Positions 37,053 to 47,300 of a stretch of 64,000 bases of DNA are shown here, in pieces (position 1 is the stretch's first letter; every line of letters begins with the position of its first letter). The notes under the pieces are model-generated. The model saw only the letters and a list, made by a program, of their open reading frames with translations, was not told where the DNA came from and searched no databases. A program made the position numbers and the translations under genes. Source of the stretch: Monoplex corrugatus (Eukaryota; Mollusca; Gastropoda; Littorinimorpha; Ranellidae); NCBI GenBank assembly GCA_030674185.1, contig JAPXFY010000018.1, positions 49,677,737 through 49,741,736 of the forward strand, read 5' to 3'.

Positions 37053-37983
37053 TCACTTCTTCTGGCGATGCTCTCTGGACCACTTGGTCAGGCGCTGGAC
37101 AAGCATTTTGCAAGCAGGAGGAAGAGGTGCCTGGTCACCACGCAGATGCAACATGACTCGCTGCACAAACATGTAGGTGTTGTTCAGTGTGCGAGGGTAC
37201 TCCATGTTGAAGACCCAGTAACTGGCAAACAGTGAACCGAAGGCCATTGTAAACTCCTCAAACTCCTGGAGCACTGTCTCCTTCTGCAATCAGGAAGAAC
37301 TGATCAGAGGAAAAAATGCTCCCTCGGGAGACTAGCATGGGAACGATTTTACCAGTAGCATCTACTTCATCATCTTCACCTATTTCATGCACCATCTCTA
37401 CCAAGTTTTCTCGATGAAGAAGTGGCAGAAGGCAGATGGCAGACACCATGTCCCAATACTGTCGCAAGGTCACATTTTCCTGCTTGGCTGTTTCTGCTTG
37501 CCTCAAAATGGTTGCCGCTCCTGACATACGCCGCGCCGCTGCCAATATGGCTGCTGCAAACTTGACACAATACTCTTGGATGGCATGATCAATGTCTACT
37601 TTAGAAATGCGCTGAAACTCTAACATCATGTGTTTGCCTCTGAACAGATAGGGGTATGTTTCTTTCACCTCAGGTATGCTTGGCATCTCAAGAGTGATAA
37701 AGGAACGACGTACATCAAATGTCTCTTCTAAATATTCCAATATTTCGTCAGGGCTCTTTTCATTTTGGTTTTCAACTTCTTTACCTGAGGATGTAGATGG
37801 TCGTATTTTCTTCTTTGGTTCATCTGAATCACTGTCAGCATCTCCTGAACCAGATGCTGCAGCAGCAGCAGCAGCAGCAGCATCCTGCTTGATGGCAGCA
37901 GCAACATTGCTGGCTGTTGATGGAGCTGGTACAACTTCCGCTGTCATTGCCGCATGTCTGCGCTTTCCACTTCGCTGGGCCAT
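37053..37983 (-). CDS. Unassigned protein-coding gene with a frame disruption near its C-terminus
   Basis: Starts at ATG 37983 (context CTATCATGG; an in-frame TAA lies upstream). It reads MAQRSGKRRH, an Ala run, an acidic DSDSDE stretch, a basic KKKIRP (possible nuclear signal), then a helical domain (SPDEILEYLEETFDVRR, PYLFRGKHMMLEFQRIS, NVTLRQYWDMVSAICLLPLL) to FFLIAEGDSAPGV and TGA at 37258-37260. Just before that stop, the +1 frame continues convincingly: ETVLQEFEEF, YWVFNMEYPRTLNNTYMFVQ, RLTKWSREHRQKK, TGA at 37053. One base therefore separates two halves of what looks like one domain. The layout (Leu-rich core, then xxFNxEYPxTLxxTxxFxQ) recalls the C-terminal region of animal proteins often annotated SAMD3-like. 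That is memory, not a search. Function unknown. Sequencing indel, pseudogene or alternative ends are all possible. Confidence 0.6.
37856..37886 (-). repeat. Coding GCA/CAG trinucleotide run
   Basis: A (GCA)n run on the + strand is read on the minus strand as the poly-alanine tract near residue 40 of the unassigned gene. It is in frame, so length changes would alter the protein without shifting it. Confidence 0.8.
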
Positions 37984-37997
37984 GATAGGTGACAGTT

Positions 37998-37999
37998 CT
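37998..37999 (-). promoter_or_regulatory. Candidate splice acceptor upstream of the 37 kb coding block
   Basis: On the minus strand a pyrimidine-rich tract ends tttctacag, 14 nt before the ATG. This suggests the coding block is the last exon of a transcript with upstream 5' UTR exons. Confidence 0.4.
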
Positions 38000-38140
38000 G
38001 TAGAAATATATGCCAGACCTGAGCAACATACATTATAATTTTAGTTTTTATCTGAGATGTTGAGACATTAATGTTAATAATAATACTATTCCACTACAAT
38101 GAAAATAACCTGCTTGTACAAGTACATTAACTGTATTTAC

Positions 38141-38311
38141 CTGCATTACATGCATCATCAGACACCACACATCATTGGCATCAACTACAAAAGGCAATGG
38201 ATTTGTGTTGATGGATAGATTAGTTTTGTCAACAGTGTCTGCTATAGTTTTAGAATCATATGCTTGAGTGGCAATTCTTAAAGTGTCCATAAGCTTGTCA
38301 GTCTGCTTGGA
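38141..38311 (-). other. Possible upstream exon of the 37 kb gene
   Basis: An open minus-strand frame beginning near ctccaagcag|ACT reads TDKLMDTLRIATQAYDSKTI, ADTVDKTNLSINTNPLPFVV and DANDVWCLMMHVMQ, ending at a good donor CAG|gtaaat (38140). Joined to the acceptor at 37998 it would be out of frame with the ATG at 37983, so in that transcript it would be 5' UTR with an upstream ORF. Alternatively it belongs to another isoform, or is chance. The protein is not recognised. Confidence 0.3.
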
Positions 38312-38619
38312 GCTGAGCTTTCTTTAGCACAAATCTTTCATCTGTTCCAATCTCTAAACGAATCTAACAGCATTAGTGGTTGCCAAGATGTCTGTATTAA
38401 TAGCAGATCCCTGAGATCATGTCTCAGAGGATTTGTATTGCAGCTGGAGTTAACATGAAATCCTGTTTCCCATTATCAGTTCTCATCTCAAGATAGTCCT
38501 ATAAGATGCGGACACCTATAACATGTGGACATCCTTCATAAGGAAACATGAGCTAACCAATATTCTCATTTGTGAGGGGTATACATAAATCATTTGATGA
38601 CATTCCTACACACTGGAGC

Positions 38620-38900
38620 ACTGTGTGTAATGGGTGCACTGGTCAAGTGGGCAAGATGTCAAATTTCTGATCGGAAATCTTTCTAGGTTTGATCCTGCTT
38701 GTGCACTCTCACCTGATAGGTAAAAGGAGTCTTTTTCAATCTTTTAGGTCAACATGTAGGCCTACTCAGACCTGTCAGTGCCTAAATTTCCTTTGTACGC
38801 AAATGCGTGCAAGGATATCAAATATGCACACTAGAGCTCTTGTAAGCTGTGTCCATGTCCTGTGGCTTATGGAAACATGAAAACACCCAGCCACTTGCAC
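38620..38900 (+). mobile_element. SINE family A copy with tRNA-like head
   Basis: A box GCACTGGTCAAGTGGGCAAG (about 38637-38656), B box AGGTTTGATCCTG (38686-38698), body TTTAGGTCAACATGTAGG, GACCTGTCAGTGCCTAAATT, TCCTGTGGCTTATGGAAACA. Confidence 0.75.
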
Positions 38901-39984
38901 AGTGTGGCCAAAATAATGTGCCTATGCTTTTGAGAAAAATCACAATACTAAGCACTCCATTGTTAAATACACAGTTTACAACGCATGCCAAGGATATGCC
39001 TCAACTCAGGCAAAACACGTTACCAATACAGATATTCAGCCTTTGTTTTGCCTGGAGTGCTGTAGAGGAAGGCACTTTCCAAAAAAGCCTTGTAGTAAAA
39101 GACCTGAACTTTCAATTCATATCTTCCTTGCAAATCATGTCAGCTTGGAGGGAATGAAGATAAACCTTTTTGAAGTATGTGCTCAGCTCTCGGTCAAACA
39201 AGAGGTTGTCAAACTATAGGACTATGAACAACTGTGAGTTCACAGTCTCTATGTTGACAGATGATGTTCTTCAACATCCTAACCTATTGCACGCGGCAAC
39301 AAATCAATTCATGAGCTACTGCTGATCTTATTCTGTGACAACTATTTTGATAACTTCTACAGCCCTGAAACAAGATCCCTAGCCACTGAATTTCAACAAA
39401 TAAATTATCAATAATAATTCATGACCATTTACAAGAACAAAATTCACAAATAAAATTCAGCAAAATACATCACGTCATCAGCCATTAACAAGGCAAATCC
39501 TATCAATTATGACAGCAACATCAGTACACTAGTGTATGTACATACTTCTTTTTTCATTGCCATTGGTCTCATGTAAAAGTTTTCTACTATGCCCAAAGCA
39601 CTATGATTTCAGTTCAAAATTCACACAAATGAAAAGCAGTCTGAAATTTTACTGCGTTTTAGGCAGACAGCACTGAAATGGCTATGACCAAGATAGCACT
39701 CACTTCCACTTTGAAGATCATGGAACAAAGTCCCAGCCAGAGCAACATCATGGAGCTACAGAGAGAGGTCACACTCCCTATTAGTCCACTACATCTATTT
39801 GTTTTGTTGGTGTTATTGTTGCTTTTTGTGTGGTTTTACATTATGAATAAAGTATGTGTGTTGTCACAATGCAGTGCTAGTCTTTATTTACATATTTATT
39901 ATTTGTAATTTATTTATTTACATTCATTTTTTTCCTGTATTTCTGTTTACTTATAAAAGACAACTTTTCCACAGACTTTTGCTT
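38901..39984. other. Unique AT-rich sequence
   Basis: No gene or repeat recognised. Confidence 0.5.
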
Positions 39985-40090
39985 GAAACAATTCCAATTC
40001 CTATGCTGCCATGGGATCTTTAACGTGATGAGTGCATGCTGTATATAATATGGGAACTCTTTTTCATCTCATAAGAAAGTGTGGAAGTCT
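39985..40090 (-). mobile_element. SINE family B fragment
   Basis: CCATGGGATCTTTAACGTGA ... GAGTGCATGCTG ... TTTTTCATCTCATAAG is the reverse of the family B body. Confidence 0.5.
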
Positions 40091-41178
40091 GTAGCATGCT
40101 ATACCTATCTCACTGCTGCACACTGGCATAGAAGGCTTGGGACTGCACAAATCACAGATTTTTGTGACTCTGAAACATACTGCGTGTGCACAAATGGACT
40201 AGGTAAGCTGATGTTGATCAAGCGAGTCCATAGTCATGACCCAAATCATGTCACTGTATCTGTGTACATCACTAATTAGGATCAAGAAGGACTTTGATCT
40301 GAAATTGAACAGAGTTAAGGTTATTGGAAGAACGACACAGTTTGGTTACCAGCCTGATCAAATCCTGAACTTACTGAAGCAAAAAGGCAGCACACCCATG
40401 TGAATCCCAAACCTTGTCCCTACAAACCTTGTTCACATTTTTAAAGAAGAACAGCACAGCATCTCAGTCAATGTATTGTTAAGCAGTCTTTATCTTTAAT
40501 GTCATGAGTACAGAACCAACCTAAACGTTATGAATTTGAGTGTGACAATCTCAATCCATTATTATTCCCAGCCAGCCAGCCTTTCACAGTTTCAGAAAAT
40601 GTCTTCTTTTTCAACCAGCCTGTTAACAATACAACATAAAAGACACTTCAGTTCGTTTTACCACAAATTATCTGTGGTCCTGGCATGATATGGGCTAGAT
40701 TTACGGTAAACGAAATGTCAAAATGACACTTGCCTGCTGCCCCAAGCATTGCAATATGTATAGGGAATCGATATCAACAGCTTGTCTGATCTGTCAGCAG
40801 AATCAAGGGAGATAAATCACACGCACATTCAAAAGTCTTCAGTGAGAGCAACAAAATGTTCCAGAACTACGTTTAACTAAATATTTTGACACATTGCCAG
40901 CTTGCATTGCATAGACTGTTGAGATGTGTACTGGCTAATTCGGGCTAGAAAATATTTTATGCAAAATAGCTTTTTAGGAAGGGAGAAGTAATTTTCCATG
41001 AGAGTATTTTTATACAGTACAGAATATTGAAGAGGTTAAACAAGTGTAAAAGAACACACAGTATCAAAAATGAATATATAGTACAATAAAATATGTACCG
41101 GCTTACTTATAAACGAAAATAATACCCACAAAAATTGTCTTCTTATTAAGAAACCAGAGTCTTGTTCAGCACACCCAC
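40091..41178. other. Unique sequence, candidate intron of the minus-strand gene
   Basis: No repeat or coding block recognised; would be intronic if the 41.3 kb and 38.2 kb blocks are exons. Confidence 0.4.
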
Positions 41179-41400
41179 CTGCAGCAGACGAAACAAAATG
41201 CCAAGACTTTTTTGTGAGCGACGAAAACAAAGCCAGTGATGCCAAACTTTTCGATAAGCTACCAATGCACTTGTTACCGTCTCGTTTCCTTCAGTCAGGT
41301 AAACCGAAAAACGTCCCACTGCGGCTAATTCGGGGTGTTCTATGCTGCAGAAAGTAGCAACAAATGCTAAATCCGACACATCGTCTACTAGGGATGTGTC
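41179..41400 (-). other. Possible first exon of the minus-strand gene
   Basis: A CpG-containing block with an open minus frame (VSDLAFVATFCSIEHPELAA to GILFRLLQ) ends in a donor-like CAG|gtgggt at 41178. The frame has no ATG, so I treat it as candidate 5' UTR rather than coding. Position and composition fit a first exon facing left. Confidence 0.3.
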
Positions 41401-41560
41401 GGGTCAAGGTCACGATGAGGGAGTATTTATTATTTATATTGTACCCTCAGGTGGCATAGGCCGGCCGTCGAGACACAGTTCTCATTCAGTGCCAACGCAC
41501 GTCGACGTCAAGACACGACTGCCCAACAATAGCATTGTAATTATTAAAAGCCCTCTCAGA
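41380..41560 (-). promoter_or_regulatory. CpG-rich candidate promoter
   Basis: One of the few CpG-rich patches in the window. It contains TCAAGGTCA (41404-41412), the extended half-site recognised by SF-1/ERR-type nuclear receptors, and CGACGTCA-like sequence near 41500. It lies just upstream of the possible first exon. No TATA box is evident. Confidence 0.3.
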
Positions 41561-41639
41561 GAAACAGATAGAGGGAGGGGGGAGGGGTGTCTTTGCATAT
41601 CTCACTTTGTTGAATCTTAAAGTTGAAGACCTTTAAAAT

Positions 41640-42120
41640 CTACCTGGCTTAGCTAATTACCAATGACAAGTAATAATAATTCCAGTGTAATTGTATGTCG
41701 CAAATACTCCAAGTGTGAGAATGCTCGTTGCACTTTTCATGCAAAAATTCAGGTGGATTGCTATGTAAATACATAAATACAGTATAAATATAGTAGATAC
41801 ATTCATCAATATATTAATGCAGTAAAAACAGTTCATCGACGCTAACAACAGATCATAGCATGAAATAAGAAACATGTAGTGGTGATACTGGTAAAAAAAA
41901 TATTGGGGAAAAAAGTTTCATTCATCTGATAAACACAATCTTTTAAAAACATACACAGGAAAGTAAACATAGAAACGCTGTAGCCTACACATGGAAATAA
42001 GTGTACATTAACATAAATACACACACAAATGCATATGTTAGAGGGGAGAGGGGTACTGGGTCAATACAACAAAGCTATTACTACTAGTATGAAGGGCTTA
42101 TACAAAATATAAACATGTAC
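41640..42120. other. Unique AT-rich sequence
   Basis: Upstream of the candidate promoter; nothing recognised. Confidence 0.5.
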
Positions 42121-42124
42121 ACAA

Positions 42125-42315
42125 TAAACCTTATGACTCCCACATGCTATCCATCAGCATCCTGCATTGTCAACCATGCTAGAACAGCAAAAACTTGACC
42201 CTTTCTCTTCCTCACCCTATCCACCACTTCTTGCAGGAACTAGTGGATAGGGTGAGGAAGTCAAAGGGTTAAGTTTTTGCAGTTGGTGTATAGGGTGTGG
42301 GAGTCATAGGGTTAA
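42125..42315. mobile_element. Palindromic MITE, nested form, left end decayed
   Basis: CCTTATGACTCCCACATGCT ... inner palindrome CCTCACCCTATCCACCACTT / AACTAGTGGATAGGGTGAGG ... GTGGGAGTCATAGGGTTAA. Confidence 0.8.
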
Positions 42316-42539
42316 TATGTTTTTTCCTGTACATCAGTGTGGAGTTTGTATGTATACAAAAACACAAATGAAAAAACACACATACAAACACACACATATG
42401 CTTGTGCACACACGCACACTCACACACATCAGACTGATTAGTATCTACTCTACCTACCTGCCAGTACCTGATGCTCCAGGACAGGAGAGTTATGTAAAAA
42501 GTTGGATTAAATGCCTCTAATTCCCCTTCTGTTATTTAT

Positions 42540-43150
42540 TTGTTATTTTTGTTTAAAGCCCAGCCTACTGCGTAGAGCCATATCAGGTCTATAAGCATTT
42601 CAAAACATACACAACACCTCAACAGGACACAAAAAAGGAAAAGAAAACCAAGCACTCATCATACATTTGCACACATAATCTAAGAGATGGCCCTGGCGTT
42701 GACCACTCTGTCCAATTTATCACACAGGGGATCAAGGAAAAGAAAGCCAAGCACACATCATACATTTTGCACACTTAATCTAAGGAGATGCCCTTGGTAT
42801 TGACCACTCTGTCCAATTTATCACACAGGTGATTAAAAAAAACATACCTGAATACAAATTTAAACATAACTCAGGACACTAAAACATATATACAAAAAGG
42901 CCTAAAGTATCTAAAATTGCTTCTGCATATCCCTACAGCCAAAAATGCACTCTGTGCATATACCCAATTATCAATCCTGAGAGAAAGTACATAATTTTGA
43001 ACACAATGGACCAGCAAGGCAGAAAATGATGGGAAGAAATGACAGAAAGGAAAGTGGGAAAGAAGAAACAAAGAGAATGGCAGAAAACAGAAAATTTCTT
43101 GCACAGAATTTCCTGAAGGTAGGGATACTATTTATATTGAAAGAGTTCCC
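42540..43150 (-). mobile_element. Longest copy of the minus-oriented retroposon family
   Basis: About 610 bp, from AAAGCCCAGCCTACTGCG (3' end in minus sense) to TTTCCTGAAGGTAGGGATAC. It contains an internal tandem duplication of about 100 bp (42645-42725 and 42740-42830, both with GACCACTCTGTCCAATTTAT). No RT motif seen, so it is a non-autonomous element or the 3' UTR of a LINE. Confidence 0.7.
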
Positions 43151-43340
43151 TGCATCCCGATGAGGGTAATTCCCCTTCTTCGATCACATGAGTTGACAAA
43201 ATCCTTATATCTTTGCCTCTCCTCTATGACAAATTTAACACAAGTACAGCTACTCTTGTGTTAAAACAGTCTTACCAACAAATGCCTATCAATTAACATC
43301 AGGAAAAGAGTTCTTCAGTGTTATATATAACCAACAATGT

Positions 43341-43724
43341 TGTACAGTCAATATGCAAAGTCAGGACAAGGCTGAGGCAGCTGAAATGGGGTTTATAAGA
43401 AGAATGTTAAGAGTTCCATGGACAGCAAAGTAAACAAACAAGACAATCTTGAAAGAGGTAAACACAAAAAGAACATTAATGAAGAGGATAGGAAAAAGAT
43501 AAGCAACATTTGTGGAACATTTTATGAGGCCAAAAAAAATTTGAGCACCAGTCACAACAGGAAAGCTGGAGGGGAGAAGAGCATCAGGTAGACCCAAGAA
43601 GAAAATATTGGACGACTTTGCTGAGTGGATGAATGCAGAAAGGGTAGGAGATGTACTTGCAGCAACAAAAGAAAGATTTGTGTGGAGGCCCATGATCGCC
43701 AACGCCATGCAGCAGGGTACATGA
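43341..43724 (+). pseudogene. RTE-like LINE, C-terminal end of the RT protein
   Basis: Reads AEAAEMGFIRRMLRVPWTAK (stop), TNKTILKEVNTKRTLMKRIG, ATFVEHFMR, then GKLEGRRASGRPKKKILDDF, AEWMNAERVGDVLAATKERF, VWRPMIANAMQQGT, TGA at 43722. This is the typical tail of RTE-type endonuclease-reverse transcriptases. In-frame stops show it is dead. Likely the same clade as the relic at 1.3-1.8 kb. Confidence 0.85.
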
Positions 43725-44840
43725 TAAAAATGATGACAGCTACTCTCCCACAAAAACACATGCTTCATCCTTGAATGAAAAAGATTTAGAATACACCTGG
43801 AGACCTTCAAAATCCAAAATGGCATAATTAGTATCCATTATATCCATCTGTCAGTGCCTGATGACACCAGGACAGAAGAGTTATGTACAATAATAGTGAT
43901 AATGACACTAGACCAAGAGAGTCATGTACAAAACTGGGGATGCAAACTTTCCAGCTTGCATGATTCTCTACCTACACTTTTTTAACATCATTCCAAATGG
44001 GAAACCCTGTCCAGGAACTGCAGTCAGCCCAGAAACTCAGCATGTTTCAGATCCAGACTTTCTTTCCACCTGGGACAGTTTCAGTTTTGTCTTTTTTTTT
44101 CAAATCTCTGCCACTACTCACCAATCCCTTCCTTTTGAAAACGACATCTTGTGACTCCCAATTATACTTATCCATCCTTTGCAAGACTGGGTCATTGAAA
44201 GTAAGAACTGTACATACTGCCAGTCTGTTATACTTGCCACTGGGATTGCTTCAGAAGTCAGCCAGGTCTGGAGGAAGACCTCACCAATACACAAACACTC
44301 TCTTTCGTTCTGTTTGTTTTGTTTCTCATGGATACAGTCAGGTTCACTCAAACCACACTTCAGTAGAGCCTTCAGCATTATGAAGTTAATGATTAACGAA
44401 AGGTGTGCAATGTATGGTTCTAAACTATACTTTCTTTTACTGCTGTATTGTTGTTTTTCTCATCATTTGCAGATTGTTGTTGTTGTTCTTGTTTTATCCT
44501 TTACTCCTCCTCCAATTCATCACTTTCCTAAAATCATGAACAGAAACCTGTTTCATTGCAGCTTATTTCAATGTTCTGTCATCATTGCATGGATCAAGTA
44601 AGTAGTTGCACCAACTACCACAGAATAGTGATTAGTCCAGCAGACTGTTAACTAGCAATGAACGATACTGCCACTCCATGTAATTAGCTGCCTATGCAAT
44701 GAAATCAGCAGTGTTGGAGATGATCATTCAATTTTGATAAAACATTGCCTGTTTCATGAAACAGGTGGATTTTTGCCAATTACACAGAGTAAGCAAAATC
44801 ATTGCATATTATGAAGAATCATTAATTTCACTCTTCAGCA
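43725..44840. other. Non-coding, with one short dispersed repeat
   Basis: The block GTCAGTGCCTGATGACACCA GGACAG (43853-43878) recurs in diverged form at 42461-42487. A weak tRNA-like stretch lies at 44635-44700. No gene. Confidence 0.45.
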
Positions 44841-44913
44841 ACACACACACACACACACACACACATACACATGCCACACACACTCACACACAAATATATA
44901 TACACACACACAC
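44841..44913. repeat. CA microsatellite
   Basis: Interrupted (CA)n. Confidence 0.95.
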
Positions 44914-45023
44914 TCAAAACTCTAATACTTTTCAATTAGTCTGCAATGGGATAACAATATCAAATCATGTGTGTGGAATAAACCATGCATCAGAATGATG
45001 TTGAACTGAAGATTCTTTTTCTA

Positions 45024-45379
45024 CTTGTGAATAGATACAAACCAGAAGAACAAGAAAATCAATGTAAGCGCGTCTCCAACAAGACAAAACAAAACAAGCG
45101 CAAATTTTCGGCCAACTAGCCTTTGTCAAGCGCGAACGCACGGTCACAGACAAATCACAGACACCAAACAATGGATAATAAAAACGGGACTAAAAACTTC
45201 CCTGCCGCCTCGTCCAGTGGGTAAGAGATGGAATGCCCATGTCATCATGAGCAGTAGTAATTTGCGCTTGTTTTGTTTTGTCTTGTTGGAGACGCGCTTA
45301 CATTGATTTTCTTGTTCTTCTGGTTTGTGTTTGCTTGGGCGCGGGCAGTCACTCTTGTTTTGGATCTTGTGAATAGATA
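45024..45379. mobile_element. 328-bp insertion with 70-bp inverted repeats and a 14-bp target duplication
   Basis: CTTGTGAATAGATA occurs at 45024-45037 and 45366-45379. Between them, 45038-45106 (CAAACCAGAAGAACAAG ... GCGCAAATT) is repeated inverted at 45259-45327. The spacer is about 150 bp, and 38 bp lie outside the right arm. The insertion splits a pre-existing tandem duplication of about 90 bp (44950-45037 and 45385-45475). No coding capacity. A 14-bp duplication fits LINE-type priming better than a classical DNA transposon. Confidence 0.8.
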
Positions 45380-45639
45380 GTTTGCAACAATATCAAATCA
45401 TGTGTGTGCGATAAACCATGCATCACAATAATGTGGAAATGGAGATTCTTCTTCTGCTTGTGAACAGATAGTTTGCCAAGAGGAAAGACATTATTGTCAT
45501 TCAGTAAAAACAACAGAGAATAACAGAAGACAAATCAGTAACCATTACACATATGCAACCAAACCAGTGTTTCTCTGCATCTCTCTTCTCAGTCACAACA
45601 GACAGCCAGTTTGACCAAGAAGGCCCTGAATTCAATCCC

Positions 45640-46755
45640 AGCCTGCAATTATAAAAGAGGCCTGTTCTGCCAGATAATTACTGGCAGATCTGGGTGGAGT
45701 GCATACAACTGTAAAACTAGCCTGTTCTGCCAGATAATTACTGGCAGATTTGGGCGGAGTGCATACAACTATAAAAATTGCCTGTTCTGCCAGATAATTA
45801 CTGGCAGATTTGGGCAGAGTGCATACAACTATAAAAATTGCCTGTTCTGCCAGATATTTACTGGCAGATTTGGGCGGAGTGGATACAACTATAAAAATGG
45901 CATGTTCTGCCAGAAAATTACTAGCAGATTTGGGTGCAGTGCATAAAACTATGAAAATGGCCTGTTCTGCCAGGTAATTACTGGCAGATTTGGGCAGAGT
46001 GTGAGCAACTATAAAACTAGCATGCTGTGACAGATAACTACTGGCAGATTTTGGTGGAGTGCGTGCAACTATAAAACTGGCCTGTTCTGCAATAATTACT
46101 GGCAGATTTGGGTGGAGTGCATGCAACTGTAAAACTGGCCTGTTCTGCAGATAATTACTGGCAGATTTGGGTGGAGTGCATGCAACTGTAAAACTGGCCT
46201 GTTCTCGCAGATAATTACTGGCAGATTTGGGCAGAGTGAATACAACTATAAAAGTGGCCTGTTCTGCCACAAAATTACTGGCAGCTTTGGGTGGAGTGCG
46301 TGCAACTGTAAAACTGGCCTGTTCTGCCAGATAATTACTAGCAGATTTGGGCAGAGTGAATACAACTATAAAACTGGCCTGTTCTGTCAAATAATTACTG
46401 GCAGTTTCGGGTGGAGTGCAAGCAACTATAAAACTAGCCTGTTCTGCCAGATAATTACTAGCAGGTCTTGGTGGAGTGCATGTAACTATAAAACTGACAT
46501 GTTCAGCAAGATAATTACTGGCAGATTTGGGCGGAGTGTGTGCAACTATAAAACTGGCATGTTCTACCAGATAATTACTGGCAGATTTGGGTGGAGTGTG
46601 AGCAACTATAAAACTGGCATATTCTACCAGATTACTGGCAGATTTGGGTGGAATGTGAGCAACTATAAAACTTGCCTGTTCTGCCAGATGATTACTGGCA
46701 GATTTGGGTGGAGTGTGTATATAATTGTCTCAGTGCAATGAATCCCTTTTAGGGA
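45640..46755. repeat. 60-bp satellite derived from a LINE 3' UTR
   Basis: About 18 units, each with CCTGTTCTGCCAGATAATTA CTGGCAGATTTGGGTGGAGT GCATACAACTATAAAACTGG. Each holds the palindrome CTGCCAGATAATTACTGGCAG. The right end runs on (46715-46756) into sequence matching the LINE 3' UTR at 2520-2607 and 27.57 kb, so the monomer is a piece of that UTR. The long minus-strand open frame over it (45632-46390) follows from the unit being a multiple of three. Confidence 0.9.
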
Positions 46756-46838
46756 AAAAAATTGAATACATTCAGCCCTACAAGAATTGAGAGAGAATGC
46801 TACACAAATTACACGTGATCTAAGAGAGAGAAACATCA

Positions 46839-47031
46839 TTAACCCTTTGACTCCCACACCTTATCCACCAACTACAAAAGCTTAACCCTTTGACTCCATC
46901 ACCCTATCCACCAGCTCTCTGCAGGAAGCTGGTGGATAAGGTGAGGGAGTCAAAGGGTTAAGTGTTTGCTTTGCTAGAGTGGTTGACATTGCAGGATGCC
47001 GGTGGACAGGGTGCGGTAGGCAAAGGGTTAA
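46839..47031. mobile_element. TTAA-flanked palindromic MITE, nested form, best copy
   Basis: 193 bp with TTAA at both ends. Outer arms CCCTTTGACTCCCACACCTT / AGGGTGCGGTAGGCAAAGGG. The inner element TTAACCCTTTGACTCCATC ... CTCTCTGCAGGAAGCTGG ... GTCAAAGGGTTAA has its own TTAA ends. TTAA plus CCC termini are hallmarks of piggyBac-type elements. Confidence 0.88.
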
Positions 47032-47300
47032 GTGACGGCATAGTGATTAAAAGCACCAGCCTAGAAAGTGAGGGCCCTAAAGCAGAAGCAGAAGCATTTT
47101 CTCTTTCCCGCTCGACCATGAGAAGTGACCTGGGTGACAGCCTTTCAGATAAGACAGTAAACCAAGGCTACTTGTCCAGCATGCATTTCTTGCACAAAAG
47201 GAACCCATAACAACAAAGGCTTTCTCTATGGCATAATTCCACCCAAAAAAAATCACTTTGATAGGTACACAAAAAATATATGCACATGTAAATATATATA
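47032..47300 (+). mobile_element. SINE family B copy with tRNA-like head
   Basis: Begins immediately after the MITE: A-box-like GGCATAGTGATTAAAAGCAC, then TCAGATAAGACAGTAAACCA, GCATGCATTTCTTGCAC, GGAACCCATAACAACAAAGG, CACTTTGATAGG. Same body order as 3.75-4.08 kb. Confidence 0.65.

Noticed and set aside
41146..41379. A protein-coding first exon beginning at 41379
   Set aside because: The triplet at 41379 is GTG, and there is no in-frame ATG in the block; kept only as a possible 5' UTR exon.
43361..43825. A 154-residue minus-strand open frame
   Set aside because: Antisense to the RTE-like RT C-terminus that is clearly readable on the + strand.
45632..46390. A 252-residue open frame on the minus strand with 20-residue repeats
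   Set aside because: It follows from a 60-bp satellite unit being a multiple of three. The satellite derives from a LINE UTR and there is no start context or splice evidence.
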